This document shows, in pieces, positions 1 through 8,300 of a stretch of DNA of 64,000 nt. The notes below the pieces were generated by a model that had not been told where the DNA came from, ran no database searches, and saw only the letters and a list, made by a program, of their open reading frames with translations. The position numbers and the translations under genes were made by a program. Source of the DNA: Nitriliruptoraceae bacterium. GTDB lineage: Bacteria; Actinomycetota; Nitriliruptoria; Nitriliruptorales; Nitriliruptoraceae. Every line of letters begins with the position of its first letter. Positions within the stretch are counted from its first letter, which is position 1. Location of the stretch: contig JAGYKW010000004.1 in the NCBI GenBank assembly GCA_018401275.1, positions 1-64,000 of the forward strand. The letters are read 5' to 3'.

Positions 1-1039
1 TCTCCTTCGACTTCAGCAGGCCCTTGTCCTTCGCCCACCGGTTGACCGCCGAGGTGAGCGCCGTGCGGAAGCCCTCCTCGTGGGTGCCGCCCTCGTGCGT
101 GTTGATCGTGTTCGCGAAGCTGAGGATCGCGTCGTTGAAGTCGTTGATCCACTGCAGGGCGATCTCGAGCGACTGGGGACCGTTGGGACCCTGCTCCTCG
201 GCCTCCATGTGGATCGTCTCGTGCAGCCCGTCACGCGCACGGGTCGCGCGGATGTGATCGACGAAGTCGCGCAGCCCGTTGGGCGCGTGGAAGGTCTGAC
301 GCCGCGGCCTCTCACCCGGCTCCGCGTCGTCGTCCGCGTCACGCGTCGGGAGCACGGCGAGCACCGGGTCGGCCGTGTCCGCCGACCGGTCGGTCCGCTC
401 GTCGTCGAGATGGAGCACGAGCCCCGCGGTCAGGAACGCCGTGTCGCGCAGGCGGCGCGCGATGGTGTCGGCGCTGACCTTCACGCCCTCGACGAAGATC
501 TCCGCGTCGGGCCAGAACGTGATGGTCGTCCCCGTCGTGTCCGAGTCGCCGATGCGCTCGATCGGTGCGTCGGGCACGCCGCGCTGATAGGTCTGGCGCC
601 AGATCCCGCCGTCGCGGTGCACGACCGCCTCGAGCCGTTCCGACAACGCGTTGACGACGCTGATGCCGACGCCGTGCAGGCCGCCCGAGACCGCGTAGGC
701 CTGCGAGTCGAACTTGCCGCCGGCGTGCAGGACGGTGAGCACGACCTCGAGCGCGCTGCGGCCCTCCTGCTCGTGCAGGTCGACCGGGATGCCGGACCCG
801 TCATCTGCGACACGGATCGCGCCGTCGGCGAGCAGCGTGACGACGATCTCGCTGCAGCGGCCGGCGAGCGCCTCGTCGACCGAGTTGTCCACGACCTCCC
901 ACACGAGGTGGTGGAGACCGCGCGGCCCGGTCGTCCCGATGTACATGCCGGGTCGACGGCGCACGGCCTCGAGCCCCTCGAGGACGGTGATCGAACGCGC
1001 GTCGTACCCGCCGTTGGCAGGCGTGGTGGCAGCGGACAA
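1..1039 (-). CDS. gyrB: DNA gyrase subunit B (partial, C-terminus outside window)
   Basis: ATPase subunit of DNA gyrase, which introduces negative supercoils. About 346 N-terminal residues are present and the gene runs off the left edge. The reading frame gives the GHKL ATPase hallmarks: a YDARSI..LEGL..VRRRPGMYIG start, the DNSVDEA Mg-binding Asn motif, the DDGSGIPV loop, and HAGGKFD..AYAVSGGLHGVG. I chose a TTG start at 1039-1037 because GAGAG lies just upstream and the next residues lead straight into the conserved start; no ATG or GTG fits this frame nearby. It is the last visible member of the dnaA-dnaN-recF-dciA side of the origin, separated from the next gene by 244 bp that hold a DnaA-box-like site. 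Confidence 0.95.
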   Translation of the reverse strand, partial: MSAATTPANGGYDARSITVLEGLEAVRRRPGMYIGTTGPRGLHHLVWEVVDNSVDEALAGRCSEIVVTLLADGAIRVADDGSGIPVDLHEQEGRSALEVVLTVLHAGGKFDSQAYAVSGGLHGVGISVVNALSERLEAVVHRDGGIWRQTYQRGVPDAPIERIGDSDTTGTTITFWPDAEIFVEGVKVSADTIARRLRDTAFLTAGLVLHLDDERTDRSADTADPVLAVLPTRDADDDAEPGERPRRQTFHAPNGLRDFVDHIRATRARDGLHETIHMEAEEQGPNGPQSLEIALQWINDFNDAILSFANTINTHEGGTHEEGFRTALTSAVNRWAKDKGLLKSKE

Positions 1040-1205
1040 CCGGGAGCCTCTCTCGGCACGCGTGGGGCGCGTGAGGTGCGGTGCGGTGGGCCGTTCAGCA
1101 GGCGGTGCGCAGGCGGTCCAGGAGCACCTGAGGCCCTCTGCACGGTGTTCCACCGTCCACGGAGCCTATCAGGCGGGCCCGTCCGAGAACGGCCTTGAGC
1201 GCGCC

Positions 1206-1214
1206 TGTGGATAG
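1206..1214 (-). promoter_or_regulatory. DnaA-box-like site upstream of gyrB
   Basis: TGTGGATAG on the plus strand is CTATCCACA on the minus strand, one mismatch from the TTATCCACA consensus. It lies in the 244-bp gap between the thiol oxidoreductase gene and gyrB. It could be a titration or regulatory site; a single 9-mer may also occur by chance. Confidence 0.35.
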
Positions 1215-1283
1215 CCGGGGCCGGTTCCGGGGGGTGGGTAGCGGAGAGCCGCCCACTCGGCCGAGCGCCGCCCTGAGGCGTTC

Positions 1284-1958
1284 TCAGCGGCTCGCGAGGT
1301 CCAGGAGCTGCGCGACCCCGACGGCCGGGAGGAGGCCCTGGCGGCGTGCCACGAGCGTCCCGTCGGCATCGACCACGGCCCAGGCCGGGTAGGCCCGCAG
1401 CCCGAAGGCCTTCATCAACGGATCGCCCACGTCGTCGCGCACCGTCGTCTGCTCGCCGAGACCGGCGTCACTCAGCCACGTCCGCGGCGGCCAGTTCGGA
1501 CGGCTCGGGTCGAGCCCGGTCGTGACGAGCACCAACTCGATGTCGTCCGGGACGCCGTCGGCCTCGACGAGGTCGCGCAACGTCGGGAGCTCCTGACCGC
1601 AGACCGGGCACCAGTGCGCGAGGAACACGATGACCTGCGCCTGACCCTGCTCCCCGATGGTGACCGGCTGGTCCTCGTAGTCGAGCGCGGTGATCACCGG
1701 CGAGGGCAGACCGACCGCGGGGTCCGGTCCGTCCTCGGGGTACGGCACCGGGATCGTCTCGCCCTCGATGACGACCGGCGCCGCGACGTCGGACAGGCCC
1801 GGGAGGTCCGCGCCCTCGCCGGCGGAGAGGACCGCGACCACCCCGACGAACGCGACCACCGCGACGCCGACGAGGATCAGGACGAGACGGTTGCTCCCAC
1901 CGCTCCGACCGCTGCTGCTGGCGGACGCGGATCGGGACGTTCGGGTCGAGGTGCTCAT
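1284..1958 (-). CDS. Membrane-anchored TlpA/ResA-like thiol-disulfide oxidoreductase
   Basis: Predicted 224-residue extracytoplasmic thioredoxin-fold protein held by one N-terminal membrane helix (about residues 24-45) after a Ser/Arg-rich cytoplasmic tail. The fold carries FLAHWCPVCGQELP, with the redox pair at Cys117 and Cys120, and a cis-Pro loop in FGLRAYPAWAV. The ATG at 1958 overlaps the stop of the DsbB-like gene (ATGA), so the two are very likely translationally coupled. I infer a two-protein disulfide-forming system: the DsbB-like partner reoxidises this protein, which oxidises exported substrates. The exact role (oxidase, reductase or cytochrome c maturation) cannot be told from sequence. 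An upstream in-frame extension exists but lies entirely over the dsbB-like gene. Confidence 0.85.
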   Translation of the reverse strand: MSTSTRTSRSASASSSGRSGGSNRLVLILVGVAVVAFVGVVAVLSAGEGADLPGLSDVAAPVVIEGETIPVPYPEDGPDPAVGLPSPVITALDYEDQPVTIGEQGQAQVIVFLAHWCPVCGQELPTLRDLVEADGVPDDIELVLVTTGLDPSRPNWPPRTWLSDAGLGEQTTVRDDVGDPLMKAFGLRAYPAWAVVDADGTLVARRQGLLPAVGVAQLLDLASR

Positions 1959-2530
1959 CGGTCGCTGCTCCGGTCTGGGGCGGGGTCGTGGTCGGTGACG
2001 GGCTCGGGCGCGGGCTGGGGCGCGGTGCGTGCCACAAGGGTAAGGGCGATGAAGGCGGACCCTGCGATCAGCGCCATCGTGGGGACCGTGAGCAGGCCGA
2101 ACTCCTCGACCCACTTGATGGTGCACGGGTTCGCAGGATCGCACGGACCCGCGAGTGACGGGAAGCGCTCGATCACGACGTGCCACACGGACAGGGCGAC
2201 ACCGACCGCGGCGAGCGGCACCGAGGTCAGCCAGACCGCACGGTCGCGGCGCAGCGCCGCGACACCGAGCACGATGACCTGCGGGTAGATCGCGATGCGC
2301 TGGTACCAGCACAGCGTGCACGGCGGGTAGCCGGCGATCTCGGAGTAGTACAGCGACCCGAGCGTCGTGACCAGCGCGATCGCGGTGGCCAGCGGCAGTG
2401 CGACGTCACGCGCCCAGTCGGGGACGCGGCGCGTCACGAGGGCCACGACGGCGGCGACGGTGACGACGAGCGCCACGAGCGCGAGGATGCCGAGGAAGCG
2501 GTTGACGACCATGATCGGTGGCGGGTTCAA
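1955..2530 (-). CDS. Disulfide bond formation protein B (DsbB/BdbC-like)
   Basis: Polytopic membrane protein of 191 residues that passes electrons from thiol oxidases to quinones. Four hydrophobic segments can be seen. The first exported loop holds the conserved CxxC in YPPCTLCWYQR (Cys71/Cys74) and the second holds a Cys pair at 130 and 136 in GPCDPANPC, as in BdbC/DsbB. The TTG start at 2530 overlaps the dciA stop (TTGA); an ATG six codons downstream is a reasonable alternative. It overlaps the following thioredoxin-fold gene by 4 bp, supporting a redox pair. Finding it between dciA and gyrB is unusual compared with mycobacteria and streptomycetes. Confidence 0.9.
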   Translation of the reverse strand: MNPPPIMVVNRFLGILALVALVVTVAAVVALVTRRVPDWARDVALPLATAIALVTTLGSLYYSEIAGYPPCTLCWYQRIAIYPQVIVLGVAALRRDRAVWLTSVPLAAVGVALSVWHVVIERFPSLAGPCDPANPCTIKWVEEFGLLTVPTMALIAGSAFIALTLVARTAPQPAPEPVTDHDPAPDRSSDR

Positions 2531-3078
2531 CGCTGGACCTCCGGTCCGTCAGGGCCGGGATCGTCAGGGTCACGACCACGGTCCGCACCAGCGTTCCCGA
2601 ACGATGACCGCTCTGCAACCGTCGGTCGTCCCTCGAGTCGACCGACGACGATGCGGACCTCTCGCACGCTACCGGCGCCCAGCACGCTCGCGGAGCGCTC
2701 GAGCAGCTGGGTCGTCAGGTAGCGCAGCTGTGTCGCCCAGGCGGGCGAGGCCGCACGCACGACGAGCACCCGTCCGGCGAGACGGACGGGCTCGCAGTGC
2801 GCGATCAGCTCGGCCCCGACGATCTCCTCCCACGCGGCCCACATGCGCACCGCCCCGAGCCGTTCGCTCCAGCCCGGCCGGCGGGCGAAGCGCGCCAGCT
2901 CCCCGGCGAGCGCGCTCGGCCCCTCGACGCGCGTCAGCGTGGGCTCGTCGTCCTCCGCGACCGTCCAGTCCTCGGGGGTGAGCGGGGCCTGCGGGCTGCT
3001 GCTGCGTCGGCGTCGGCGCTGCTCGCCGCTCCTGCCGTCGCCTCCGTTCCTGGCGTCCCTTGCACCCGTGGGGCTCAC
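2527..3078 (-). CDS. dciA: DUF721 / DciA-family protein
   Basis: 183-residue protein of the DciA (DUF721) family, the ancestral loader of the replicative helicase DnaB in bacteria lacking DnaC/DnaI. The core (about residues 85-150) shows WAAWEEIVGAELIAHCEPVRL.GRVLVVRAASPAWATQLRYL, typical of the family's KH-like domain; the ends are charged and low in complexity. It overlaps recF by 4 bp (GTGA), the position DUF721 holds in many actinobacteria. The replicative helicase gene dnaB is at 38165-39700. Function is inferred from the family. Confidence 0.85.
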   Translation of the reverse strand: MSPTGARDARNGGDGRSGEQRRRRRSSSPQAPLTPEDWTVAEDDEPTLTRVEGPSALAGELARFARRPGWSERLGAVRMWAAWEEIVGAELIAHCEPVRLAGRVLVVRAASPAWATQLRYLTTQLLERSASVLGAGSVREVRIVVGRLEGRPTVAERSSFGNAGADRGRDPDDPGPDGPEVQR

Positions 3079-4235
3079 GTCGTCACCCCGGGAAGCGGCC
3101 CGCTCGCGTCGAGGTCGCGCGGATGCAGGGTCGATCCGGTCGCGTCGTCCTCACGTCGGACGTCGATGCGTCGGCCGGGGAGCGGCACGTCCGCATCGAC
3201 CGCCGCGGTCACGAGGATCTGATCGAACCCGTCGCACAGGTCCGCGACACGCGCCCGTCGGACGTCGTCGAGCTCGCTGAACACGTCATCGAGCAGCAGC
3301 ACCGGCCGGTCACCGACACCGGTGAGCAGCGGTGCCGACCCGACCTTGCAGGCCAGCGCGACCGACCAGGCCTCACCCTGTGACGCGGTCGTGCGCGCTG
3401 GCAACCCGTCGAGCGTGATGACGAGCTCGTCGCGGTGCGGACCGACCAGCGTGATGCCGCGACGGCGCTCCTCGCCGGCGACGTCGGCGAGCGCACGGCG
3501 CAACGCGTCCGCGATCGCCGCGACGTCCTGCGTCTCGTCGACCAGCGCATCGGAGCGGTAGGTGAGCGTCACCGGGACGCTGCTGCCCGTCAGTCGCTCG
3601 TGGGCCTCGGTGACCGGTCCGCGCAGCGCGACCACGGCAGCGAGGCGCGCGGCGACGAGCGGTGCCCCGTGGGCGACGAGCTGCTCGGTCCAGGCGAGCA
3701 GCGCATCCGCGGGGCCGGTCGCGCCACCACGCAGGTCCTTGAGGAGCGCGTTGCGCTGCCGCAGGATCCGCTCGTACTCGGCGAGCGCTGCGGCGTAGCT
3801 GGCGCGGCGCTGCGACAGGAGCTGGTCGAGGTAGCGGCGGCGGTCGGACGGATCGCCGCGGACGAGCGCGAGGTCCTCGGGAGCGAACGCGATGACGCGC
3901 AGCACGCCGACCGCGTCAGCGCTGCGGCGCACGGGCTGACCGTCGACCTGCGCGCGGGTGCGACCCGACCCGAGCTGGACGTCGATGCTGCGCTGCCGGT
4001 CGTCGTCGGTGCGGATGGCGGTGCGCACGACCGCGTCGGCGGCGCCCTCCCGCACGAGGGCAGCGTCGCCAGCGATGCGGTGCGACGCGCCGACCGCGAC
4101 GCGGTGCAGGGCCTCGATCACGTTCGTCTTGCCGCGGCCGTTCGGACCGACGAGCACGCTCACCCCGCGCGTGAGCTCGAGCTCAGCGCGGCGGTAGGAG
4201 CGGAAGTCGACGAGCTCGAGGCGTTCGACCCACAA
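3075..4235 (-). CDS. recF: DNA replication and repair protein RecF
   Basis: 386-residue SMC-like ATPase that helps load RecA at gaps with RecO and RecR. The N-terminus has the Walker A motif GPNGRGKTNVIEAL (about residues 30-43), followed by FAPEDLALVRGDPSDRRRYLD, the ABC signature near ASQGEAWSVALA, and Walker B PVLLLDDVFSELD. Length is normal for the family. It starts 6 bp after the dnaN stop and overlaps dciA, so it sits in the dnaA-dnaN-recF-dciA operon. Nothing odd is seen. Confidence 0.97.
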   Translation of the reverse strand: MWVERLELVDFRSYRRAELELTRGVSVLVGPNGRGKTNVIEALHRVAVGASHRIAGDAALVREGAADAVVRTAIRTDDDRQRSIDVQLGSGRTRAQVDGQPVRRSADAVGVLRVIAFAPEDLALVRGDPSDRRRYLDQLLSQRRASYAAALAEYERILRQRNALLKDLRGGATGPADALLAWTEQLVAHGAPLVAARLAAVVALRGPVTEAHERLTGSSVPVTLTYRSDALVDETQDVAAIADALRRALADVAGEERRRGITLVGPHRDELVITLDGLPARTTASQGEAWSVALACKVGSAPLLTGVGDRPVLLLDDVFSELDDVRRARVADLCDGFDQILVTAAVDADVPLPGRRIDVRREDDATGSTLHPRDLDASGPLPGVTT

Positions 4236-4241
4236 CGCGTC

Positions 4242-5357
4242 TCAGCTCACCCTCATCGGCATGAGCAGGTAGGTCAGGTCGTCGACCTCGCCCTTCTCGT
4301 CGTGGGGCTTGATGACGGCGGCGCGCAGGCCGTCGCGCAGCTCGAAGCGGACCATGTCGGTCCCGGTCGCCTCGAGCCCGGCGAGCAGGTACGCCGGGTT
4401 GAACGCGATCTCGAGCTCGCCGCCCTCGACGGTCGCCGACAGCTGCTCCGACGCGTCACCCGCCTCCTGGTTCGAGGCCTGGATGTCGATGCCGTCGGCG
4501 GAGAACGCGAGCAGCACCGGCGTGTTCGTCTGCGCCGACGCGACGACCGCGACGCGCTGCAGGGCCTCGGTCAGCGCGGCGCGTTCGACGACGACGGTGA
4601 CCTCCGAGGAGTCCGGCAGCAGCGAGCGGTAGTTCGGGAACGGGCCCTCGATGAGTCGCGAGGTGAGCGTGCGGTCCCCGAGCAGGAACGAGACCTGGCC
4701 GGCACCGAGCACGACGGTCACGGTCCCGCCGACCTCCCCCGCTGCGCGCGCGACCTCCTGGAGTGCGCGCACCGGGACGATCGCCTGGCCCTCGATGGCG
4801 TCCTCGAAGGCGAGCGAGCGAGCGGCGAGCCGGTACGTGTCGGTCGCGGCGGCGACCAGGCGGCCATCGCTGGCCTCGAGGTTGACGCCGGTGAGCACCG
4901 CACGGGCGTCGTCACCGATGGCGGCCGCACGGCCGACCTGGCTGACCAGACGGGCCAGCGCGTCGGCCTTGACCGTGCCGCGCACGCCGTCCTCGTCGAC
5001 CGGTGGCATCGCCGGGAAGTCATCGGCCTGGAGCCTTCGGACGTTGAACTTCGCTCGGCCGCAGCTGATGCGGACCTTGTCGCCGTCGTCCTCGAGGTCG
5101 ACGGGTGCGTCGGGGAAACGGGCGACGAGTTGCGCGAGGAAGCGGGCGGCGAGCAGCGTGCGGCCGGGACGCTCGACGGTCGCCGGCACGGAGATCTCGG
5201 CCGACACCTCGAGGTCGGTGGCGCGGCAGACGAGCCGTCCGTCGGCAGCCTCGAGCAGCACACCCGTCAGGGCGGGAAGTGCGGCGCGTGATCCGGCGAC
5301 GCGGGTCGCCCACGCGATCGCCTCGGTGAACTCCTGGCGGTCGACGCGGAGCTTCAT
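4242..5357 (-). CDS. dnaN: DNA polymerase III beta sliding clamp
   Basis: 371-residue beta clamp that rings DNA and tethers DNA polymerase III. It begins MKLRVDRQEFTEAIAWATR and contains GVLLEA.DGRL, ATDTYRLA and the C-terminal YLLMPMR close, all typical of DnaN. Three repeated clamp domains of about 120 residues each fit the length. It follows dnaA across the 259-bp presumed origin, and recF follows after 6 bp. Confidence 0.98.
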   Translation of the reverse strand: MKLRVDRQEFTEAIAWATRVAGSRAALPALTGVLLEAADGRLVCRATDLEVSAEISVPATVERPGRTLLAARFLAQLVARFPDAPVDLEDDGDKVRISCGRAKFNVRRLQADDFPAMPPVDEDGVRGTVKADALARLVSQVGRAAAIGDDARAVLTGVNLEASDGRLVAAATDTYRLAARSLAFEDAIEGQAIVPVRALQEVARAAGEVGGTVTVVLGAGQVSFLLGDRTLTSRLIEGPFPNYRSLLPDSSEVTVVVERAALTEALQRVAVVASAQTNTPVLLAFSADGIDIQASNQEAGDASEQLSATVEGGELEIAFNPAYLLAGLEATGTDMVRFELRDGLRAAVIKPHDEKGEVDDLTYLLMPMRVS

Positions 5358-5616
5358 CGGATGTTCCTCTCATCCCCAGGGTCTACGAGGACTGGTCGTC
5401 TCTTAAGGTGAATCCGTCGTTGTAGTAGGGCCTGTGGGAACTGTGGGCGAACGGCATCGTCGCAGGTCAGCGCGTGGTCGAGGGTGAGGACGGACCGGGG
5501 ACGACGAGCGGCTGCGTCCACAGCTCGGACCGTCCGAAGCCGCTCGTCCACAGGCTCCCCCAGAACGACGCGCAGCGTCCTCGTCCTGTCCACAGCCGGA
5601 GCACAGGGCGTGATGG
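5358..5616. other. oriC: Probable chromosomal replication origin (oriC), dnaA-dnaN intergenic region
   Basis: The 259-bp gap between dnaA and dnaN is where mycobacteria and streptomycetes keep oriC. I see three same-facing DnaA-box-like 9-mers: GCGTCCACA at 5514-5522, TCGTCCACA at 5544-5552 and CTGTCCACA at 5586-5594, one or two mismatches from TTGTCCACA. Two weaker opposite ones are TGTGGGAAC (5433) and TGTGGGCGA (5442). A relatively AT-rich patch lies at about 5399-5430 near dnaN and could be the unwinding element. The boxes are more degenerate than in streptomycetes. Confidence 0.7.
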
Positions 5617-7224
5617 TCATCGGGCGACCCGTGTGGTGGACGTCACGCGGTTGGTGAGCTCGCGCACCTGGTCGTAGGTGATGCGCCGCTCGGTCATCAG
5701 CCCGGCGATCTTCTGGGTCGCATGCATGACCGTCGAGTGGTCGCGGTTGCCGAACGCGCGGCCGATGCGAGGCAGCGAGAGGTCGGTCAACTCGCGCGTG
5801 AGGTACATCGCGATCTGGCGGGCGTTGACGAGCTGGCGGCTCCGGGACGCCGAGCACAGCTCCTCGGCGGTGATCGAGAAGTAGGTCGCGACCTCGTCGA
5901 TGATGTCCTGCACCGAGATGACGCGGTCACGTCCGTCGGGGAACAGGTCCTTGAGGACGTACTCGGCCATCTGCACGTCGGCGGGTGCGCGCTGCAGGCT
6001 CGCGAACGCGGAGACACGGATCAGCGCACCCTCGAGCTCGCGGATGTTCGACGCGACCTTCGTCGCGATGACCTCGAGCACCGCATCGCTCACGCCGAGC
6101 CGGTCGGACTCGGCCTTCTTGCGCAGGATGGCGATACGCGTCTCGAGGTCGGGCGGCTGGATGTCGGTCATCAGCCCCCACTCGAAGCGGCTGCGCAACC
6201 GGTCCTCGAGCTGGCCGATCTGCTTGGGAGGCCGGTCGCTCGAGAGCACGATCTGCTTCTCGGCGTTGTGGAGCGCGTTGAAGGTGTGGAAGAACTCCTC
6301 CTGGGTGCGCTCCTTGGACTGCAGGAACTGGACGTCATCGACGAGCAGGACGTCGGTGAGGCGGTACAGCCGCTGGAACGCCGTGATCGAGTCGTCGCGG
6401 ATCGCGTTGATGAACTCGTTGGTGAACTGCTCGGTGGTGACGTAGCGGACCGTGAGGCGCGGGTAGAGCTTGCGCACGTAGTGCCCGATGGCGTGGAGCA
6501 GGTGGGTCTTCCCAAGGCCTGCGCCGCCGTACACGAACAGCGGGTTGTACGACTTCGCCGGCGCCTCGGCGACCGCGTTCGCGGCGGCGTGCGCGAAGCG
6601 GTTCGACGCACCGATGACGAAGTCGTCGAAGTTGTAGCGCGGGTTGAGGCGCGTGTCCGGCTCGAGGTCCTCGTTGCGGATCCGCGGGCGCGGCGAGTCG
6701 GGCATGGAGACCGTCGGGCCCGCAGGGCGCCCGGGTGCCTGCAGCGGCGAGCCGCGCAGGGGGGTGTCATAGAGCGGGTTCTCGTCGAGGTGGTCGAGGC
6801 GCGCGAGCGCGTCGTACTCGTCGACCGCGCCGCGTGTCGTCTCCGCGACGACGGGCTGATGGTCGGCGTTCACGTGGGCGAGGCCGAGCTCGGTCCGTGC
6901 GGCGGCGGCGTGGCTGACGAGCTCCTCGTGGGAGACGCTCGGTGTGGACGTCGACTCGGGCTGTGTCTGCACGGTGATGACGAGCTGGATCGGCTCGCCG
7001 GCGAGCTCGGTCAGGCTCTCACGCAGCAGCTCGCCGCAGGAGCGCTCCAGCCAGTCACGGGCGAAGCCGTGGGGGCTCGCGATGACCAGGGTCCCGTCGG
7101 AGAAGCCGACCGGATGGGTCGCCTCCAGCCAGCGGCGCTGCACCGGCGAGTCGACTCCTGGGAGGATCCTGGTGAGCCCCGTACGCCACAGACCATCGGG
7201 GTCCGTCACCGTCGTGTCCTCCAC
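5617..7224 (-). CDS. dnaA: Chromosomal replication initiator protein DnaA
   Basis: 535-residue AAA+ initiator that binds DnaA boxes and opens oriC. Domain I covers about residues 1-90, followed by a low-complexity linker to about 195. Domain III starts at NPRYNFDDFVIGASNRFAHA, with Walker A GGAGLGKT (about 233-240) and Walker B LLVDDVQFL. Domain IV ends with the DnaA signature region RIGRAFGNRDHSTVMHATQKI. The GTG start at 7224 is chosen because GAGGAG lies 7 bases upstream. The gene diverges from rpmH across a 549-bp gap and is followed by oriC and dnaN. Confidence 0.98.
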   Translation of the reverse strand: MEDTTVTDPDGLWRTGLTRILPGVDSPVQRRWLEATHPVGFSDGTLVIASPHGFARDWLERSCGELLRESLTELAGEPIQLVITVQTQPESTSTPSVSHEELVSHAAAARTELGLAHVNADHQPVVAETTRGAVDEYDALARLDHLDENPLYDTPLRGSPLQAPGRPAGPTVSMPDSPRPRIRNEDLEPDTRLNPRYNFDDFVIGASNRFAHAAANAVAEAPAKSYNPLFVYGGAGLGKTHLLHAIGHYVRKLYPRLTVRYVTTEQFTNEFINAIRDDSITAFQRLYRLTDVLLVDDVQFLQSKERTQEEFFHTFNALHNAEKQIVLSSDRPPKQIGQLEDRLRSRFEWGLMTDIQPPDLETRIAILRKKAESDRLGVSDAVLEVIATKVASNIRELEGALIRVSAFASLQRAPADVQMAEYVLKDLFPDGRDRVISVQDIIDEVATYFSITAEELCSASRSRQLVNARQIAMYLTRELTDLSLPRIGRAFGNRDHSTVMHATQKIAGLMTERRITYDQVRELTNRVTSTTRVAR

Positions 7225-7471
7225 GTCGCACTCCTCGGCACCCGGTGGGTGCGCCCCTTCGGACGCCCGAGGGCGTCGCTGGACTTCCGTTCCCGTTCAC
7301 GCCGGGACACGGGGCCGCGACATCGCCCCCGACCGTTCGTCGATCGTCGTGATGACGAGCGCCGTCCGGTGGACCGGTGACGGTGATGCGGACCGCGCCG
7401 AGGAGCCGGACGTCGCGGCGGGGGAAGGAGTGCTCCGCGAGCGACCGCATCTCTCGGATGGCGGACGCGCG

Positions 7472-7501
7472 AACCTAACACCGTGCCGACGCGCGCCGCA
7501 A
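7472..7501 (-). promoter_or_regulatory. Candidate dnaA promoter
   Basis: On the minus strand TTGCGG (7501-7496) and TAGGTT (7477-7472) are separated by 18 bp, a fair match to actinobacterial housekeeping sigma -35 and -10 elements. It would give a dnaA leader of roughly 240 nt. This is inference by pattern only. Confidence 0.4.
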
Positions 7502-7536
7502 CCGATACGCGCTCGACGCGCATCGCGATCGGGTGA

Positions 7537-7572
7537 GCTGCTCGTCGGGCTGTTCGTCGGGCTGTTCGTCGG
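7537..7572. repeat. Three tandem 12-bp direct repeats near the origin
   Basis: GCTGCTCGTCGG (7537-7548) is followed by GCTGTTCGTCGG twice (7549-7560 and 7561-7572); the copies differ at one base. They lie just upstream of the candidate rpmH promoter. No function is known; they could be an iteron-like protein-binding site or slippage of a GC-rich sequence. Confidence 0.7.
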
Positions 7573-7587
7573 CCGGCCAGGTCGGCC

Positions 7588-7617
7588 TTGCCGTCGAGTC
7601 GGTGGGAGCGGTACCGT
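7588..7617 (+). promoter_or_regulatory. Candidate rpmH promoter
   Basis: TTGCCG (7588-7593), an 18-bp spacer and TACCGT (7612-7617) resemble a housekeeping sigma promoter facing rpmH. The leader would be about 150 nt. Pattern-based inference. Confidence 0.4.
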
Positions 7618-7773
7618 TCGACCCGCACGGCACCCCGGGGCACCGCCGCACACCCGGCACCGCCCGGCCGCTGCTCACCGCACCAGCCTCACGAGCGTCA
7701 TCCCGTCCGTCCATCGTCCGTCCCGTGCCCGTCGCGTCGAAGCGGGCCCGCCCTCCACCAGAAGAGGTCCGCG

Positions 7774-7908
7774 ATGAAGCGCACCTATCAGCCGAACACC
7801 CGCCGCCGTTCGCGCAAGCACGGCTTCCGCCTCCGCATGCGCACGCGCGCCGGACGAGCGATCGTCAAGAGCCGTCGTCGCAAGGGTCGCGCCAAGCTGA
7901 CCGCGTGA
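7774..7908 (+). CDS. rpmH: 50S ribosomal protein L34
   Basis: 44-residue basic ribosomal protein, starting [19 protein letters not shown] and rich in Arg and Lys throughout, as expected for bL34. The ATG at 7774 is preceded by AGAGG. It is the first gene of the plus-strand rpmH-rnpA-yidD-yidC-jag cluster that faces away from dnaA, the standard bacterial arrangement. It is too short to be confused with anything else and is full length. Confidence 0.97.
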   Translation: MKRTYQPNTRRRSRKHGFRLRMRTRAGRAIVKSRRRKGRAKLTA

Positions 7909-7937
7909 CCGACGCGTCCAGCGCGTCAGGACGCGTC

Positions 7938-8300
7938 GTGACCCGTCCGGGACGCCTCTCACGCTCGGAGGACGTCCAGCAGGTCCTGCGGCGTGGGCGC
8001 AGCAGCGCGGGTGACCTCCTCGCGCTCCATCGTCTCGAACGGGCCGCAACGGACGCTCCAGGCGTCTCCGGCGCCCGGTTCACCGTCGTCGCGTCGAAGC
8101 GGGTCGGGAACGCCGTGCGGCGCAATCGTGCCAAGCGACTGCTCAGAGAGGCGGCCCGTGCCCGGAGCTGGCGCGACGACCTCGACGTCGTCCTGGTCGC
8201 CCGCGCGCCCAGCGCCGACAGCGACGTGTCCCGCGTCGGCGCCGAGCTCGACCGGCTCGGCGGCAAGCTCGACGTGTTCACGGTCGTGACCACCTCATGA
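7938..8300 (+). CDS. rnpA: Ribonuclease P protein component
   Basis: 120-residue basic protein subunit of RNase P, which matures the 5' ends of tRNAs with the RNA subunit. The family signature is visible as [24 protein letters not shown] (RNR motif). I chose GTG at 7938 because AGGA lies six bases upstream and the protein then begins like other RnpA proteins ([11 protein letters not shown]). An in-frame GTG at 7905 overlaps the rpmH stop (GTGA) and would add 11 residues. The stop overlaps the yidD start. Confidence 0.93.
   Translation: MTRPGRLSRSEDVQQVLRRGRSSAGDLLALHRLERAATDAPGVSGARFTVVASKRVGNAVRRNRAKRLLREAARARSWRDDLDVVLVARAPSADSDVSRVGAELDRLGGKLDVFTVVTTS

Larger units (their letters stand above)
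7225..7773. other. 549-bp divergent intergenic region between dnaA and rpmH
   Basis: No convincing gene is seen. It holds a candidate minus-strand promoter for dnaA (7472-7501), a candidate plus-strand promoter for rpmH (7588-7617) and three 12-bp direct repeats (7537-7572). No good DnaA box was found, so I place the origin on the other side of dnaA. Confidence 0.6.

Noticed and set aside
7225-7773. dnaA-rpmH gap as oriC
   Set aside because: No convincing DnaA box was found there; the dnaA-dnaN gap has several.
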